Assembly: GCA_942159475.1 (NCBI GenBank)
Contig: OW804095.1
Span: forward strand, 89,045,740 to 89,109,739
Reading direction: 5' to 3'
Origin: Sthenelais limicola
Lineage: Eukaryota; Annelida; Polychaeta; Phyllodocida; Sigalionidae
DNA: 64,000 nucleotides
The position numbers and the translations under genes are program-made. This document shows, piece after piece, positions 1 through 13,590 of the stretch. Each line of letters opens with the position of its first letter. The first letter of the stretch is position 1. The notes under the pieces are model-generated. The model was not told the DNA's origin and made no database searches. It saw only the letters and a program-made list of their open reading frames with translations.

Positions 1-3000
1 AAAGACTTTTCTTTATCTTCCCATTTTCTCCCATTGTTTCTTCTACAAGATAAATGTGTGTATGTCGTGTTCAGAATCGGAGGAATGACAAAGGCAAGCA
101 AGTCCATAGAAAACCATAAAAAGTATGGATATATAGTTGTTCATGCCTTAAAGCTGTACTTTCTCCGGAGCAAGTTTCTGTTACATTCATTGAGTTGTTC
201 ATACATATAGGATTCTTTTGAAAGATAAATACTATACACAAAATTGCACACGTTCTCCAAAGAGACTTCACGGACTCATGTATACCTGAGAAGTACATAG
301 TAGTATCTCATGATTAGATATGAAAGCAAATAGTCTTTAAAACCACAAAGCATGCTTCATAGATGCAGTATATAAGTATGTCCGTACATATACACAGTAT
401 CTTTAAAGTTTCAAAGTTTCAATACTAATTCTATGTACCATCAGATCATTAGTACCATATGCAATTATATCGTAATATATCGTTTGCCTGTGTTGGTATA
501 ATCAGTATTTATAATGATAAATTGCCTATGCGACATATCCAAGTTCCTCACGAAAGAATTTTGTCCTGGGTTTCAGATTTGGTCGATCTACCAGGCCATA
601 TCTGTTTTATGGCACCCGGAAGGAGTCAAACGATCCATGACAAAGTTTTCTTGTCATTTATTTTGTCTTCATACTGAATATTTTTCCATTTTAGTTTATA
701 TGTGAAGTACTAGTTGTCTTCTGTAGATGTTGTCAGTGGGCTCATCCTCTTAACTCTGAAGAATCCTTGAGAAGGGGAGAACCTCTCATTTATGGCGCTT
801 CATGTGTAAAAATGACACATCATCATCATCATCTCTGTGTGACGTCAGCACGGGCACACTGGGAGTTCTGGTTCCAGGTTAGGGCGGTGGTGAGTCTTCA
901 TGGTCTAAAAAATGTCTTTCTTTTTTTCCTTTGCTTCACTCGTCTATATACGTTCTTAACCCCACACATACCTTTAGTCATGGACACTCGTGGTGTCCGT
1001 GGCATCGCGTGATGGTGAGGTTGGGGAGATATCATACATGGAAGTGTTTCTAGGCAACAGAACGTTGTTGTCTTCCCCTGCACAAGTCTCCACCGCCATA
1101 ACGTCTAGTCATACCTAGCAATAAGAAAAACACTATCACGTAGTATCAGAGGCAGAAATACAAAAAGAAGAGAATGAGTGTAATATATTGTTAAACAGTC
1201 GGGTCAGCCAGGCCATGTTATTCTTTATATAGGTTTGGTTTCATACTCTGTATGTAATCACGATCGTTACCATACACCAAACAGTAGAATAATTCCATTT
1301 CATTTCCTAAAGACACAAAGGACTATCCTTCATTATCTACACGGTCGTATACTATATAAGACTGTAAAAATGAATGGACATAATTTAGATCGCACAAGCT
1401 TGTAATGATATCATTTATATACATGTACCTTTCCCTAAAATAGAAGGATACGGTGGCACAAATGGCACAATTACGATGTAAAAATTCATTATTTGCACAC
1501 GTTTATTATATAAATAGATATATCAGTGGACTTTATCAGTGCCCGGAACTTTGTGAGAATACACGAGGCTTCATTTTACACAACATGATTATGAATATAA
1601 TTGACAAATCGACGCTATGGGACCTTACATGTTTAACTACTGCAACTAGATACAGGGTCTATCTTTTGATATGTATAACTCAAGCTACAAGGTGGAATTG
1701 GATGACGTGATGAAATTAATATTGACCGTAAGAGGCAAATAAAATATATATGTGCTATGGCTCCTATTCATAGAAAACACTCTCCGGCCTCTGTACGTTC
1801 TACCGCCAATTAATATATCATTATGGACATTGGTTAGAAACAGCAAGTAATGCACAAAGAGGAAAAGGATTAGAAAATGTGAAAAAGAGTAGAGGTATGA
1901 AAGCTAGATATGGTAGCTTAGAAGCAGGCCCTTTGTAACAAGCAAGCTGAAAAAGTAGCAAGAACAAGAGTAGCTGGATGAATAAATTAGAAAGCCACTA
2001 AGCTCAGCGGTTTCCGCGTTTGGTCTCAACTTATAATTCCACTGCATAAAAGTAGACCCAATAATGAAGTGTATTGAGCCCAAATAGCATCCCAATACTG
2101 AAGTCCTATCAGTATTGGTATATTATTGAAATGGTTTTCACTCAGTTAACTGTTGCATATTGGGATTATTCTTATGCAGTTATGCATAGAGGGTCAGTGT
2201 GTCCCTCCGGCACTTGATGGCGTCATGCTTCGATATCTTCTCGAACCCATGCCTTTTGCACTTTGCCATCATCTATCACAGTATATATCCATGCTTTAAT
2301 GGAGCCTGCATGACAATTCGCTGGTGTAGTCCCTGCTCATATGTCATGGGGGTAAACCATATTCAGGTATGCCTAAATTACCACAGCATTCATAAAATGG
2401 AATCATGCAAACATGTCCGCGGTACAAGCTTTGACTAAATCTCTCTGACCTGCCAACCCCCTTCCTGCACATTTTTTAACCAAACTAAAAGGTAATTTGA
2501 AGGTACCATGAAATAAAACTTAAAGATGTGATCTCACCCATTGTTGCATCTGTGAACAAAGATCATTGACAATATGATATGAACTGAACAAATAGTATCT
2601 AGATAAAATCGCGAGTTAGGGGGGGGGGGTGACGCTGTTTTAACTTTTGTATCTGTTGTATCAGCATTTTCTTCTTTAGGAGGTATAAATTCACATGGCA
2701 TAGGTCTCATATTTGAATCAGCCACCCAACATTGTTTGTGAAATTTTTATCTCTATTTCCTGCAGTTTCTCGCGATACAATTTACTTCCCATTATGTTAT
2801 CATCGAAAGGTGAGTATGAAATTTATGAGTCATAAATATAGAGTAATCCTAAATAGTGTTTAGGCTTTTAGCATTGATTCTGTTTCATGATTAGCTGTTC
2901 ACAATGCTTAGGCACATTGGTGTTAATTGGTAATTTACTACTATATTATACTCCCAATTATTAAGCACATTAGCAGAAACTGATGTAATTTCCTATGGGT

Positions 3001-6000
3001 AATTTGGGGACATTTTTGTAACATACATGTATTGGCACAATAGCGTTTGAATATGAATGTACTACTTACATGAGAATGATTTGTGTAAATGAGGGAAGTT
3101 TTGCAGAGGGAAGTTTTACATCTTCTTTTAACCCCTCTATGTGATTTTTTCTTTTTCTTTTTAATTGTTATAGCATTTTGGTAATCTACCTAAGCCTTAT
3201 TTCATTTTAAAATGTTTAGAATGTACACAAAACTAACAAAATCGAAGGGATTTTGTTCCTATCCAAACAAACATGACGTCTAATGTGAACAACGTACTCG
3301 ATGAAGACAATCTAAATACACAAGGTAAATTAACTTCCCCACTAACGTATTACTATACCGACATGCATGCAATAGTAACTCAATACAATCCAATTAAATA
3401 AACCAAATGAATTTGCGACAGAAGGTGTTCTATATTTATCACATATACCCCACACATTAGGACGTACGACGATATATGTCCATAAACATACTAAACAGGT
3501 TCATAGGTTGGCAGGCAGAGTACTAGGGGAGGGACAAATAATCCACTTTTTAGTTTAATCAAGGAACCTTCTCTCAATAATATGTACTCAGTATGAGAGG
3601 ATTCAGAATGACTAATTAGGAGGATGAATAAAAAGGTAGAAAAATAATTCATATATTTTTAGCAGTACATCAGGGCTAAACGCTGGTCACTTGTCTGTGC
3701 AAAGCAACCACTTCCGAATCTAGTTGCGTACAAGTGCTTCCTCCCCTCCTGCCTTCCGCTGGCGCCAACGCATAGAGCTTCAAGCAAGGGCGAGCTTGCA
3801 AACAATGACAAGATTCGGGTGATAACCAGCACAAGACTACAACAAAGCTCAGCTGACAAACTCTGATGTGCAGAAAGGAATCGTTTATTATTGCTTGTTT
3901 TCTTTTTGTTCTCTGTATGATGTTTTTGGGCTTGTTGGGTCAGTGCTGGAGTATAAAAGATGTCGGGAAGAAGTAAAGTCCTCCCCCGCCATTCATTCTG
4001 CGGACGGACTTCCTTGACTACGTAAAGTTCAGTTCTGAATGGTTTTCTTTGTTCAATTATGGATATTACCGCAACCAAACTTATTACTTGAGGAGAACCG
4101 TTTCTTTTCATGGATAAATCATTGCAGTGCTAGGAGTTGGTGCTGCAGAATGGGGATAGGCAAAGGTCTGTTTAACGTGAACTTAACCTACAAAATCATT
4201 GGGAAATTGGGCTGGACCCTTTGTGTAATAGACAGTGAGAAATTTAGATTAATTTAGGAAGATTAGTTGTGAAAAATAAGACAAGTGTTAGAAGAAAGAA
4301 GAGAGGTTTCCTAAATAATAGTCTTGAATACTGAAATACCAACGTATGACGTCAGCGACAACTTAAATTAATTTGACAAGATTTCTGATTAAATATATTT
4401 TCATTGGTGGAAATACAGCGTCTCCAAGGAAACCAAAAGTAGAATGGACATGTTGGATAACAATTTCATAACTTAAATTTGCTCAACTTTCTTGAAGTGA
4501 AATCAAATGCATTTGTACAGGGGGCTTGTTTCATCTACGTTTTGCCAAGTTTCCCGTTCCAACTAGAATATCTCTCGTAAGCTGATTTAAATAATAAACT
4601 CTGAGTTTACAAATGTGCTTGATATGATATCTCCAGAGACCTGTTACAAATCTTTTATTAATTAAATTCGAGCAATGGACTCGTTGTATCATAAATCTTG
4701 ATGTGAGGTGCATGTTACTTTAAACCTAACTCTATGGGCGATATCTCAAACCCTTGGACCATGGACAGGATTCAATTGTGCCATTGCATGTGTGCAGGAA
4801 TTATTTTATTAAAAGCTAAACTCGAATCATTCTTTCTACTTGTGCTGTGGGTGATAATGTGTATTCAACTACGAGACTTGCAGACAAAGGGGAGGGAGAA
4901 GTGAGAGGGAACATTGGATATTCAGGCTGCAGTCTCAATTTCCATTGTGTGCAGTGATTGTATAAACCGCCTCCACTCATGTGTAAATGTAAAGAGAGAT
5001 CCCGAATAGAAACGAAATCAAATTGTTGGTTTTCATTGCTTGCTGAACTTTTCGCCCCTCATTGACAATGTGCTAAATTTGCTTTTGGCCAGTCCTATCG
5101 TCATTATCTGTACGTTTGCAAAACAGTACACTGACCCATTCGGAAGAAGATATGGGGGAGGAGGCCCGGTTTGTGTATACTTTATATATGTGGCCAAGGC
5201 TATCATTTTTTTAATAAAATATATTGAAGTATTTGTTATCCAGTTTTAAATCTTCTGCAACGGGACCTTCTAAGAATATTTCAAACTGCTGTTGTTATTG
5301 TCGCAAGATCATATGCTAATATTGTGAAGATATGCTAGTTTTAGAATCAACTATTTTATTTATAATGAATACTTAATAAGGTGCATGGGAAATTAAATTG
5401 GAGAATGATTCTGCGACGAAGTATTTTCACATCGAGAATATACATGTATAGATCTATATAAATTGGAGCTATTGACGGAAGACCTGAATATGTTTCTTTC
5501 GTCAAACTAAGATCTAAAGACAAATAAAGAATTATTCAATTTGATTCAATATGCTGCTTTAGATTGCACACACAAATATGCATCATCCCAGCCGATATAT
5601 AATGCACCATATAAAAGGCATCTAGGCACTGAGCAGGCAAACAAACAGATATCTTTTTACATGAAATCGCTGATTACATATATAATTATGCTCTATCCAC
5701 CAAGAAGTTTGATTTCTAAGACCTTGCGTGGTGGTTGGCCTACGTGGTTTGCTCCTACGAAGTAGCTTTCTACCCAACTAATTTACTTCACCTACGACAC
5801 CCTGTAGGACACAATCTATGCATTGCTTTATGATATGAATTGCAGACAATAGCTATCTTACACGACAATTTAGTTGAAAACTCTAGCTACTTATTGAATC
5901 TAGACAAAGCATTTTCTTTTGTGAATTCATGGTGTCAGAACCATGATTATTCAGGGGCAGATGACGGTTTAATCAACACTAATCAACGCTACCATAACAG

Positions 6001-8197
6001 ACTATAATTATATGTTAACAGTTGACATATAATGCCAATGTCTTCTGTTCATGATTCGTTATTCCTTTCGAACGTTCTATGTCGATTTAATTATTGTCTA
6101 TGTAAAACATTATATCCATCCAAAAACTGAAAGAATACATTTTTGTTTTAGCTTTTAAAAGTGAGAATTCGCCAAATATATTCTCCCTAAATATAGCTGA
6201 AGGTGTTTATTAATACTGTAACCCGATGTGAACCCCTTTTCACCTCTGTTTTTTAGATTCTAAATGACTGAACAGGACCGTGTAACGACCACGTGTTAGT
6301 CACGTGGGATTGGTACGATACTCACATTTGACTACGGTCTAAATCTACCATAAAGGGTGAGATGTATGTATCATATAATGGGAGATACTAAGTCCCCAAA
6401 AACAAAATGGTAAAATAGCTACACATCTGAGAGGAAGAAGTGTAGAACTTTCTGAATTCTTTTAGATTACCTCAGGATTTGCGTCAGGATCTAGTTAATA
6501 AATCTCGTATTCTGAGGTCCCTTTGTGGTAAAATACCTGAAAAACACAGTGTTCAATAGCAGATGAGGCAGTTGCGGCATGTTTGGTGGTAGAGCACAAA
6601 ACAATGTGGGGACGAGAGGAAAGTAAACTCAATGGAAAATCAAGAATAAAGATTATTCAGGAGATGTCAAAAGCAGAGAAATTAGTTGGGGTCTGGAGGC
6701 AGATCAAGGGGATCGTGTAGGGATCATGAGAGAGGTTTCATCTGTCGGTATTTGTCGTTAGTACTTCAATAACTGGTCAGTCCCAATTTATGTATAGGTT
6801 TGGGTCACACGCCATTGGGGAAAACCACTGCTTTCGTCAACATCCACTTGAAGAAGAATTCCTTAGGTTGAAAAGAGGCAAAACATAATGATGATAGCCT
6901 CCCTCCTTCCACATTGGTTTATATTCATATGAAATTATTTTTCTGTGCAAGTATATGCGACATAAAATACATTGGGTTATATCTCTCATAAATACCTCCC
7001 GTGCTGCAACTTATATCTTAGTGTTTGCATCTGTGCCCCTCGTTTTGATAGTAAACACCTAAACTTATCATAGTTTGCAGTTCCCAAAATTGTTGTGAAC
7101 AATAGCCTAGTTGGATAAACTCTGATGAAGAGAAGCGGTATTGTTAGTCAAGTGTTCCTTTAATTTGCGATCGATAGAGAATCGATTTCAGATATTTTTC
7201 TAATGAAACTGACTAATAACATTTTTTCCGATGACCTTACGTAATAAATGAAGTTGCTGTTCTCGTTCTAAATAAGATTTTTAACAGAGAAGGATAGTTA
7301 ATAAGGAATGATATTATAAATGACACATAGGTATGAACAAATATATTTAAGAGAATAGCATGATGGGAAAAATTATGACTCCACTTAATGTGGAAAGATG
7401 ATCTATGGCATTGACATTGACTATTTCATAATTTAAAGAAAATAGATTAAAACTTACAATCTCAAAACAACAATATGTTCCATTCATAAGAGTTTCTCTC
7501 AACTTTTTTTTTCAATGAATATAATTTTCCTTTGTCTTGGAAATAAGAAAATAAACTGATGAAAGTCATTTCCAGAATCAACATAATCAACATAACATAC
7601 AAAGTTTGGAGATTCCAACTACATTTCTAAACGTATATAGAAAAGTTTCACACAAACATCCTTTCTCAAAGGGTTATATGTATATATGATAGATTCATGA
7701 AAAGAAAAATCTGAAACACCAACCTTCGTGTAGTTTTTAGCATGATTCCGTACGAGCTAGTCATGATTTCAGCGTAAACGTTGCAACAGTGGAATTTCCA
7801 TCATGTGTTATATGTATATACGTATATAAACGCAGCAGGTATTGTTTTTTTTTCTTTTCAGAAAGCATGGCTTTATATGTAAAAAAAAATCCCAGCCATT
7901 CGGACTTTGTCACATGTATAGGTATGTGCTTTTATGGTAAAGCCCAGCCAGAAAGGGGTGCAATGAGAGCAGAGATAACAATTGTGTGACAGGACAGAGC
8001 GTAGGAGGGCAGAAGGAAGGGGGAGTATAATTGTAAATTTCTAAACATATGACTGTTTGTACTTAGTCCGTACACCTGTCTATTGATACGACATACATAT
8101 ACATGTTGTTCCCAGGAAAATGGCATTAACGTTGTGCTTTCCAAGCAAGCTTATAGATTATAACATATAAATGAGTATTCTCACTGTAATTTCGGGT
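1..8197. other. AT-rich non-coding stretch downstream of the channel gene
   Basis: No reading frame here shows a recognisable domain or convincing exon borders. The longest, minus strand 3659-4111 (150 codons), has low-complexity composition and no family resemblance, so it is not called. An 11-base G run lies at 2619-2629. On the minus-strand gene's orientation this is downstream sequence, so it could hold unrecognised 3' exons or untranslated sequence of the Kv gene. Confidence 0.6.
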
Positions 8198-8341
8198 CTA
8201 AATGAGAGCTCGGAAAAGAGAAAATCTAGACATCACCACTAAAATCGATAGAATAGTTCTTCTGAAGAAGACAGCTGCATTTAAAAGGTCATCGAGTGAA
8301 GAAGAGAGCCCCTGGGGTTGATTAAGTCTAAGGTCCGCTTT
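8198..8341 (-). CDS. Candidate alternative terminal exon of the Kv channel gene
   Basis: A minus-strand open segment of 47 codons ending in TAG at 8198-8200. It is preceded by a T-rich stretch ending in TTTTAAG, which resembles a splice acceptor. If the GTGAGT at 8582-8577 is used as donor, the previous exon ends after a complete codon (phase 0) and this segment continues in frame, giving a short tail rich in Leu, Ser and Arg that starts KADLRLNQP. The intron would be about 240 bases. Only the phase match and site quality support this. No family similarity is visible in the tail, and Kv C-termini are poorly conserved. It could equally be chance open frame. Confidence 0.25.
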   Translation of the reverse strand, partial: KADLRLNQPQGLSSSLDDLLNAAVFFRRTILSILVVMSRFSLFRALI

Positions 8342-8570
8342 CTTAAAATAAAACAGCAGTGAGAATACCCAATAAAAACCTACAAATAACATTAAAATAA
8401 TGAGAAAAAAAATCACGTCTTCAACCGAAGGGTTGGTAACAGTTCTTACATAAGGAGAGATAGAGAGAGATCAACACCCTTGTATAACCATAATGTAATT
8501 TGTGTATACGCATATATATATATACAACATAATAAAGGGGAGTCTGCGTTATATAAAGGTGGTGTCTCTG

Positions 8571-9150
8571 CTAGTTACTCACTGTAGCTTCCTTGACGAC
8601 ATAGGGTTCCGCCTTGGGTGTTTCTGAACAGGAGGGCGTCTTGCTGGAAGCAGAGTTGCGGCGCCTGCGCGAACTCTGCCTCCGTTCATGAACGGCCTCT
8701 TTCAGTGCAGCATGAGAATAGTACAAGTTGAAATTGTTGGCGATTATAGGCACGGGAAGCCCTGTGGCTAAGATGCCAGTTAAAGCGCACATTGCGCCTA
8801 CAACGTATCCCAGGCCTGATTTGGGGTACATATCGCCATATCCAACAGTAGTTAGTGTAATGATTGCCCACCAGTAGCCATCTGGAATGGTGTTAAACGT
8901 ATCTTCGACGAAGAACTCGGCGTAGTAGATGACAACAGCGAAGATGAGAACCACGATGAAGACGAAGATGACCAACATGGCGAGTTCACGGAAGGAAGCC
9001 TTGAGGGCTAGCAGAAGGATCTTGACTCCAGTGTAGTGCCTTGCCAGACGGAGCACCCGGCATATTCGGAGCACGCGCAGCATCATGATGAGGAAGAAGA
9101 CAGGCAACAATTGGAGGTTCATACGTACGTCATACAACACCATCACGTAC
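8571..9150 (-). CDS. Voltage-gated K+ channel, S4 to C-terminus exon (Shaw/Kv3-like)
   Basis: This exon encodes the second half of a Kv alpha subunit, a plasma-membrane potassium channel that opens on depolarisation. In order it shows an S3-S4 linker, S4 with arginines at every third position (LRVLRICRVLRLARH), the S4-S5 linker, S5 ending in IYYAE, the pore helix WWAIITLTT, the selectivity filter TVGYGDMYP, and S6 with the PVPII hinge followed by NNFNLYYSHA. The NNF..YYS ending resembles Shaw/Kv3, whereas LARHYTG is closer to Shab/Kv2, so the subfamily is uncertain. The cytoplasmic tail is short, basic and Ser-rich. The acceptor CTGCAG is at 9156-9151 and the exon opens with one base that completes the Lys codon of the upstream exon. 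The frame closes with TAG at 8571-8573, but a strong donor, GTGAGT, overlaps the last codons. Confidence 0.9.
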
Positions 9151-12100
9151 CTGCAGCCACCCGCCAAGAACCCATGACGTCAGTAATAGCATGAGCTCAT
9201 CATACCACTGACGTCACCAACCTTACCGAGACAGAATCGGTGACGCCATTAGATTAGGATCACTGGAAACTATGCCCAGAGAGGAAATTAGAAAGAACCA
9301 GACAAGTTAAGCTTTTTTTTTATCTAAATGTTATTTGTATTTAAATTGTTACATCCAAAATCCAATAAAGAATATAGAATGTTGGTCACATTAATGAAAC
9401 ATAATTTGTCTTAATTCTAACCAAAGCTAATACAGTATATAATATGCCTTCCCATAATAATAAAGTATAGAATATTGAAAAAGAAATTGATAATTGAAAA
9501 AAAAACAATAATTTTGTGTTAAAAAATAATTTCAACTGGTCCTTGATATTCCTCCGCGGTCAGAGTCATCCATTGATCCTCAAGCAGTATTTAAGCTAAG
9601 CTATGACGCGACAAACATGCGTGAACCGGCAGTGTTGTGTGACAGAGGGATTAGGAGGGGTATGGGCGTACGAGAGCCTGCATGCTGTCTAAACATCCTT
9701 CCTCATAGAAATTATAATGGATTGAGGGACTCCAGAATCTGACAGGGGGCTTCTACAACAACCAAACACTGTGTGGCAAAACAGAGTTCCTATGTAAGAA
9801 CAGAACACATTTATAATAATATATATTATACGTTCACAGAAGCGAGAAAAGAGGAATAGGCAGTGTACATACAGACTGATCAATGTGAAATAAAATTTAT
9901 CCTAAGCGTGACCATACAGTTTGCAACTAATGGACTGATAAAGCACTGCATATGGCACTGCATAGTATAACTATTGCTTCTTATTCTAATTGATCTCTCA
10001 AGAAAAGCTTTGATGAAATTTATTATGAAAATATCAAATTATTTACAAATGTCTTTATACTTCTTTCCTTTCTTCATTCAGATACACATGTTCAATGAAT
10101 AATGATCGAGTAGAAATGAATAAGAACAATATGTTGAAAAATATTATAGAGAATTTGCCTCATTGATAAGCATTGTGATCGTTATAGAACAATAACTTAA
10201 TGAGTATACAATTTAGATTATAGAAATATATTAAAGATGCTTGTGTGCCTCCACCTTGACTTAAAAGCTAGAGAAAGAAGACAGATGTGAGAGTTAATGA
10301 TTATTGATTAGCAGGGAACTCAGAAGACAGGGTGAATCTCAGGTCTATCCTAAAACAGAGAGCTAGTTAGTGTGTGAAGGGAACATAATATTGTTCAGTG
10401 GGCAACACCAATACATTTCATTTGAATAGCGTTGATAATTAACACTTGAACAATTATTCTGGCTTGTTAGCTTGTATTTTACAATATTATTCGCAGATCT
10501 TCGAATATTCGTAGGTTTGGGCATCAATTCCCGATGTTGGGCGAGAATATAATATATAAACTGCATTAAAAACATTTGAAAGTGAGTGTATGCCCAGATG
10601 TAAGACATTTCCAGAATAATGGGAAATACAAGGGAAATGCGAGACATGATTATTCATTCGACAACAAAAATATTGAATTCGAAGATTATTTAACTGTATA
10701 TTATAATTGTGTAAATATCATCGTTTTGCCAGAAGTATTGTTTCAGTGTTATGAGAAATAGAAAGGAAGCTGCATACTAATAATGAATAAATCAAAATAA
10801 TCATATCACACCATGGAACATGCACAAGCCTAACCGATTAGAATCAAGAGTGGGGTTGGGGGATAGATCCATAATATTGCCAATACAAGAAGACAATATC
10901 GAGAAGTCGGTCAAATAAAATGTTGACATCAGTTTGGTTTCAGAGTCATATAAGTCAAATATTACCATCGAGGTCTCAGTGACATTTTATATTATTTTGG
11001 GATATTTTCCAGTGCGGTCTAGGTGTACAAATAGTATATTCTTCGACACCTCAGCTATGTAAAAATCTGATGATGGTACGTGTGAAATCATATACTATTT
11101 CAATTGGCTTCAAAATCTAACATCATTTCAAATGAACTTCAACAATCGCTTAGATTTCCCTGGGGAAACTAATGAATCTTTAAAACGTGATTATTGCGTT
11201 TGGATTCAATGCAGCAGATCTGGGGAAACATTTCAAGTGAAATTGTTTTCTATTTAGGATTACCATTTATAATGCTGATTATGATTGAGTCTGGAAAATA
11301 TGTATGTACAATTTCCTAGATGAGTGTAGAATTTGGAATCAATATTCTAAATAGTAGGGGCTTGTTAAAGGGATAAAACGACGGCTGAAATACAGGCCAA
11401 TAAATATATCCAACCCTCAATAAAGCCTTTGTAAATGGCGTTCGTCCGAATTATCTGTTCGTATTTGGATTCGAATTTGCTACAAGGGTTTCTGAACCAA
11501 TGAATTGAATCTTTAGCAGTAAAAGCTGTTCAGCATTACAAGAGCAAGAGCACCAACCCGAAGCTCATTTAAAGTCATTATGTCCCCAATCCTGACGGGT
11601 TGAGTGCGAGTCCCAGTAAATCAAACCCTGTTTTACCCAGCTTCTAGACAGTATTGAGAGTTGTCAGAAATGATGAATTAGAAATCTAGTCTAAAGATGT
11701 ATGTAAGAAATAAGAAATATCTTTAAGGTTAGTATCTTTTAGCGAGCGATGTTAAGAATTGCTCAAAATAATGAATTAAACATATCTACCTTTTGCATAG
11801 TAACGGACCAAAATAAACAAATAATTGGGAACAGGGGCGGTCTTTTTTCTCGTAAATAGAATTTTAAAAAATTCAGAGAACATTATACTTTGACCTGGAA
11901 CTAGAGAAGGGTTTCCATTTATAGTGTATCTGAATTTGCATATTAAAAGTAGAACAATATTCTGATTTCTGATTATTTGACCAAATGCCTTTGACCATTC
12001 TTCCTAACAATTTCTTATACATTTCTCAAGGGAGTAACGATCCAATTGACCGAATTTCTCATATTTGGAATATATATCTAATGGAACAATAGGCCTATAT

Positions 12101-12186
12101 TGATTATCTTATGACGGGTTTCGAGTCATGTCATGGAAAGGAAAATGAACATAATCAGGGGTCCTGTTGCACGGAGAGGGACATAC
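9151..12186 (-). other. Intron of the Kv channel gene
   Basis: About 3.0 kb between the two recognised channel exons. On the minus strand it begins GTATGT at 12186 and ends CTGCAG at 9151. Splicing joins AA to G, giving an in-frame Lys and the continuous segment MWIKYVMVLYD. The inside is AT-rich, with TTAATTA-like runs and no further recognisable exon or mobile element. Phase agreement and consensus sites make the intron reliable. Confidence 0.8.
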
Positions 12187-12620
12187 TTAATCCACATTGG
12201 AAGGACACACAGCACATCGATGAGGTTCATAATAGACTTCCAAAACTTGATACGATTTGGGGCCACGATGAACCGTATCAAGAACTCAATCGTGAAGAAA
12301 CAAGTACAGATGGAGTCTATATTTTCTAGCACCGGATGTGGTTCTGTGGTCATTAATCGTCTTATTTTTTTGTTTTTGAACTCGTCTGGCATACTTGAAG
12401 TTGTTTGCGCAACGGAGGGCATTGTAGCATTGCCGAACTGACCGATACCGTCGTTCATAGTCACATCTGTTAGGCTACGTGTACGGTTTATATACGGACC
12501 GCCACCTCGAACTTCGGGTGAGTCCCCACTTTCTATGTCCTGTCGAAGATCAGGGAGGGTCTCAATGCATAAAACTGCAATGGATCCCAACACGAACATC
12601 AGGAACACGACCGTCCATAC
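12187..12620 (-). CDS. Voltage-gated K+ channel, S1-S3 exon
   Basis: A 434-base exon encoding 144 residues of the same Kv channel. S1 is VVFLMFVLGSIAVLCIETLP (about residues 4-23). It is followed by a long extracellular S1-S2 loop with two N-glycosylation sequons (NRT and NAT). S2 carries the conserved FTIEFLIRF, whose Glu belongs to the gating charge-transfer centre. S3 is MNLIDVLCVLPMWI with its conserved Asp. The exon starts at an acceptor (TTTCCAG, 12627-12621) in phase 0 and ends at a GTATGT donor. The T1 tetramerisation domain that precedes S1 in all Kv subunits is not in this exon and must lie on one or more upstream exons (higher coordinates). Most of the open frame that reads on past 12187 is intron. 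Confidence 0.9.
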
Positions 12621-13545
12621 CTGGAAAGATATAAATGAATGTAAATTTACATAAGGAATAATGATATAATTCGGTATTATTTATATTAGTAAAGAATAAT
12701 CGGAAAATCAACTAGGATATATACATCTGAAAGGTTCAGGCTTCTTTTGAAACCTTAACTATAACAGAGATAAAATAAAATATATAAGGATGAGACCTGC
12801 TAAGAAGCTCTTCTAAATAATCAGTACCCTTGCACTAGGAGACTGTTAGATCTACAATAAAAGAAGTGAGATAACTAGAGTTAGCCGGTACTTAACCTTT
12901 TAGACACGCTTGGATATATTTTACTCCTATTATTCGTCCTAGGCATTTACAGATTTGAATAAAATATTCAATGCAAAGTAATACTAATTGATGATATAGA
13001 TTCGATTCTGAACCTTTCGCATATTATACAGTTCTATTTGGGAAAGAAGAAGAATATAACAGACGAAATAAAGTACAATGAGCCGATCCACCAGAATCAT
13101 TTATTTAGTTTGTAGTTGTGTGTGTGAAATCCTGGGGTAAAGCTAATTGAGTATTCACAGATGCTGTGCTGGACAGGTGGGCCGTTAACTATGGAAGACA
13201 AAGCCAACTTCTAATGGTACAAGCGGGAGGAACATTTACAATGTTACACAGAAAACAATCTTCCAGGCATTGCTGGTGTATCATGCTATGTATGAATCTT
13301 GTATTAATCTAATTTATTGGTTGCCCATGGAATCAACCCTCGGTTATCATATTTGTTTTTGTTTAAATAGTTTATTCTGTGAAAAACATTATGCAGCATG
13401 GATATAATTCTCATACAGATTTAGTAAAAAATATGTCATCATTTAAACTTGAGAGGTATGCAAATTACAGAGTTATATTTATATAGCAACAACTAGAGTT
13501 AAGAGAGACTAACTACTTGTGACCAATCGCACAGAACTACTGACA

Positions 13546-13546
<1 letters not shown>
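12621..13546. other. Upstream Kv intron or flank, no exon seen
   Basis: AT-rich sequence upstream of the S1-S3 exon on the minus strand. I looked for the T1 signatures (an FFDRHP-like motif and a C-terminal WGI-like motif) on the minus strand and saw none. Confidence 0.5.

Positions 13547-13587
<41 letters not shown>
13547..13587. repeat. TA dinucleotide microsatellite, left flank of TIR element
   Basis: About 20 uninterrupted TA units directly abutting the left inverted repeat of the element at 13588-15456. A shorter TA run abuts the right end, so the element was inserted into a TA microsatellite or carries a TA target duplication. Confidence 0.95.

Positions 13588-13590
<3 letters not shown>

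Noticed and set aside
3659..4111. 150-codon minus-strand open frame
   Set aside because: Low-complexity composition, no domain, no splice or promoter context.
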